The translations under genes and the position numbers were made by a program. From JABDEZ01 sp965276955 (GTDB taxonomy: Bacteria; Bacteroidota; Bacteroidia; Chitinophagales; Chitinophagaceae), in the NCBI GenBank assembly GCA_965276955.1, contig CBDIBP010000012.1, positions 1 to 64,000 of the forward strand: DNA of 64,000 bases. The letters are read 5' to 3'. Shown here in pieces: positions 62,786-64,000 of the stretch. Under the pieces are notes generated by a model. That model had not been told where the DNA came from and searched no databases. It saw only the letters and a program-made list of their open reading frames with translations. Positions within the stretch are counted from its first letter, which is position 1, and each line of letters begins with the position of its first letter.

Positions 62786-64000
62786 ATGGGAATAATGAGT
62801 GAGGATTTATCTGAAGTAGCGCATTGCACTGCCGTGAAAAAAACTTTATGGTATCGGTACAGATCATTTATTCAATGTAGAACGATAGGAAGCATTAAGA
62901 ACGAAGAAGACATTACTTATTGGCGCGACAAGCTTTTTACAGATTTCATCACCTATCTGCTACCCACTTGTTTTATTGCACTGGTCCCATGTGTCATCAT
63001 CTCTTTTAAACAAGGCTATAATTTTATTGGCGTATTTGATATCCTGGTTCTTTTTTCTATCGCATTTGTTTCACTTAACCCAAGGTTAGGACTTACGTTT
63101 CGTAAAATATTTGTCATCGGCATTTTATATGTCCTGGCAGTCATATTACTTGTAGCTTTAAGTTTAGCAGGTCCGGGTACCATTTATCTGTTGGCATTAA
63201 GCATATTTGTTACAGTTTTTTTTCCACGCTACTATGCCTACTCTTCCATAGTACTGAGCTTTCTTATTTGCTGCGGTTGTGCATTTATTATTGAATTTGA
63301 TCTGTTTCACTCTCCACTGGCAAAAGATTATGTATTGGGTGTTTGGATAGCAGTGTCATCCAATGTTGTTTTTTTGAACTGGGTGATAGTGATGCTTATC
63401 AGTAATGCGATCGAGGGGTTGGAGCAGACATTAATGAAAGAATATCTCCTGAAAAATGCATTGCAAAAAGAGGCCACAGAGAAAGCAGAACAAACCATCC
63501 AACTGAAAGAATCTGAATACCAATATAGAAGCTTATTCTTTCTTAATCCTGCCCCAATGTGGGTGCTTGACATTGAAAGTCTACGGCTTTTGCAGGTGAA
63601 TGAAGCTGCTATTCGAACCTATGGTTATTCTAACGAAGAATTTCTAACCCTCACCATCATGGATATCAAGCTGGAAGGCGATCTTCCTTCTTTACAAAGT
63701 GATATTCAAACTGCTATAGAGATGGAGGGGCCATTGACCGTTATTACCCGCCACCGTCGCAAAAACAAGGAGCAATTTCACGTAGAGGTTATCTTTAATA
63801 CTATCCTTTTCAGAGGTAAAAATGCTACGTTGGTGATAGCACGGGATATCTCACAACAGGTAGATCACGCAAATGCAGTAAAGCAGAAGAATGATAAGCT
63901 CCGTGAAATTGCGTATATACAATCGCACTTAGTAAGGGCACCGCTGGCGAGGATATTAGGTTTGATCAACCTGATCAATGAAGATATTTCGGAAAGAACT
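62786..64000 (+). CDS. PAS-domain sensor histidine kinase, 3' end outside the window
   Basis: The frame opens at ATG 62786 (or 62795) and is open to the window edge, so 405 residues are visible. About six to seven membrane helices span residues 50-205, followed by a coiled linker (LKNALQKEATEKAEQTIQLKESE). Next is a PAS domain (about 245-355; YRSLFFLNPAPMWVLD, VNEAAIRTYGYSNEEFL, ending LVIARDIS). The phosphoacceptor region is IQSHLVRAPLARILGL, with His in SHLVRAPL. The ATPase domain would lie beyond the edge. The ligand sensed is unknown. Confidence 0.87.
   Translation, partial: MGIMSEDLSEVAHCTAVKKTLWYRYRSFIQCRTIGSIKNEEDITYWRDKLFTDFITYLLPTCFIALVPCVIISFKQGYNFIGVFDILVLFSIAFVSLNPRLGLTFRKIFVIGILYVLAVILLVALSLAGPGTIYLLALSIFVTVFFPRYYAYSSIVLSFLICCGCAFIIEFDLFHSPLAKDYVLGVWIAVSSNVVFLNWVIVMLISNAIEGLEQTLMKEYLLKNALQKEATEKAEQTIQLKESEYQYRSLFFLNPAPMWVLDIESLRLLQVNEAAIRTYGYSNEEFLTLTIMDIKLEGDLPSLQSDIQTAIEMEGPLTVITRHRRKNKEQFHVEVIFNTILFRGKNATLVIARDISQQVDHANAVKQKNDKLREIAYIQSHLVRAPLARILGLINLINEDISERT

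Overview
The window comes from a Bacteroidota chromosome, most likely a Chitinophagaceae-type environmental bacterium. The evidence is a TonB-dependent receptor with a carboxypeptidase-regulatory-like domain, an OprP/PorP-type porin, two proteins with type IX secretion (T9SS) sorting tails, a PorW/SprE-like T9SS accessory protein, many lipoproteins, little Shine-Dalgarno signal, and promoters with the TAnnTTTG -7 element typical of the phylum. I saw no rRNA, CRISPR array or intact insertion sequence.

Layout. 0-7 kb: clpS, an exported protein, a DPP-IV-type peptidase, a YihY membrane protein, a lipoprotein joining a c-type heme motif to a copper monooxygenase-like domain, and a SWIM protein. 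7-9.1 kb: an EF-G gene cut by about sixteen small insertions. 9.5-18.2 kb: a same-strand surface locus (SdiA-regulated-like protein, phosphate-type porin, lipoprotein, TonB receptor, second lipoprotein, secreted endonuclease/phosphatase), perhaps for scavenging phosphorus or nucleic acids. 18-34 kb: a broken DUF1569 gene, PolX, pyruvate dehydrogenase E2, dnaX, DUF3050, the PorW/SprE-like protein, a bifunctional (p)ppGpp enzyme and an M32 carboxypeptidase. 35-39.5 kb: an accessory patch with an EVE-domain gene, a terminase-small-subunit-like gene, palindromic repeats, an AT-rich membrane protein gene and an EVE-gene remnant. 39.5-50.6 kb: ftcD-lpxK-rnr-prenyl synthase on the minus strand, then a GNAT, purM, two related outer-membrane proteins (the first frameshifted), a lipoprotein and mtaB.

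50.6-58.9 kb is the part most worth attention. An intact tRNA-Lys gene carries at its 3' end an 18-bp sequence (CCCGCGGGTTCACAGAAT) repeated directly 8.2 kb downstream, as expected for attL/attR of an element integrated in a tRNA gene. A 3' tRNA-Leu fragment with its own terminator lies just inside. Between the repeats is a Bam-like surface protein and a tight nine-gene minus-strand run: YHS, DinB, NRDE/TANGO2-like, ATP-grasp, LysE exporter, Crp/Fnr regulator, DoxX, alpha/beta hydrolase and quinol monooxygenase. A perfect palindrome lies upstream of the first gene of the run. No integrase is visible.

58.9-64 kb holds a large NHL-repeat/T9SS protein (frameshifted twice), a DUF1801 protein with a coupled small ORF, and the start of a histidine kinase that runs off the window.

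Caution: at least five genes carry frameshifts, and nearly all can be explained as insertions of one or two bases in otherwise well-conserved sequence. I regard consensus error as the leading explanation; true pseudogenes are the alternative.
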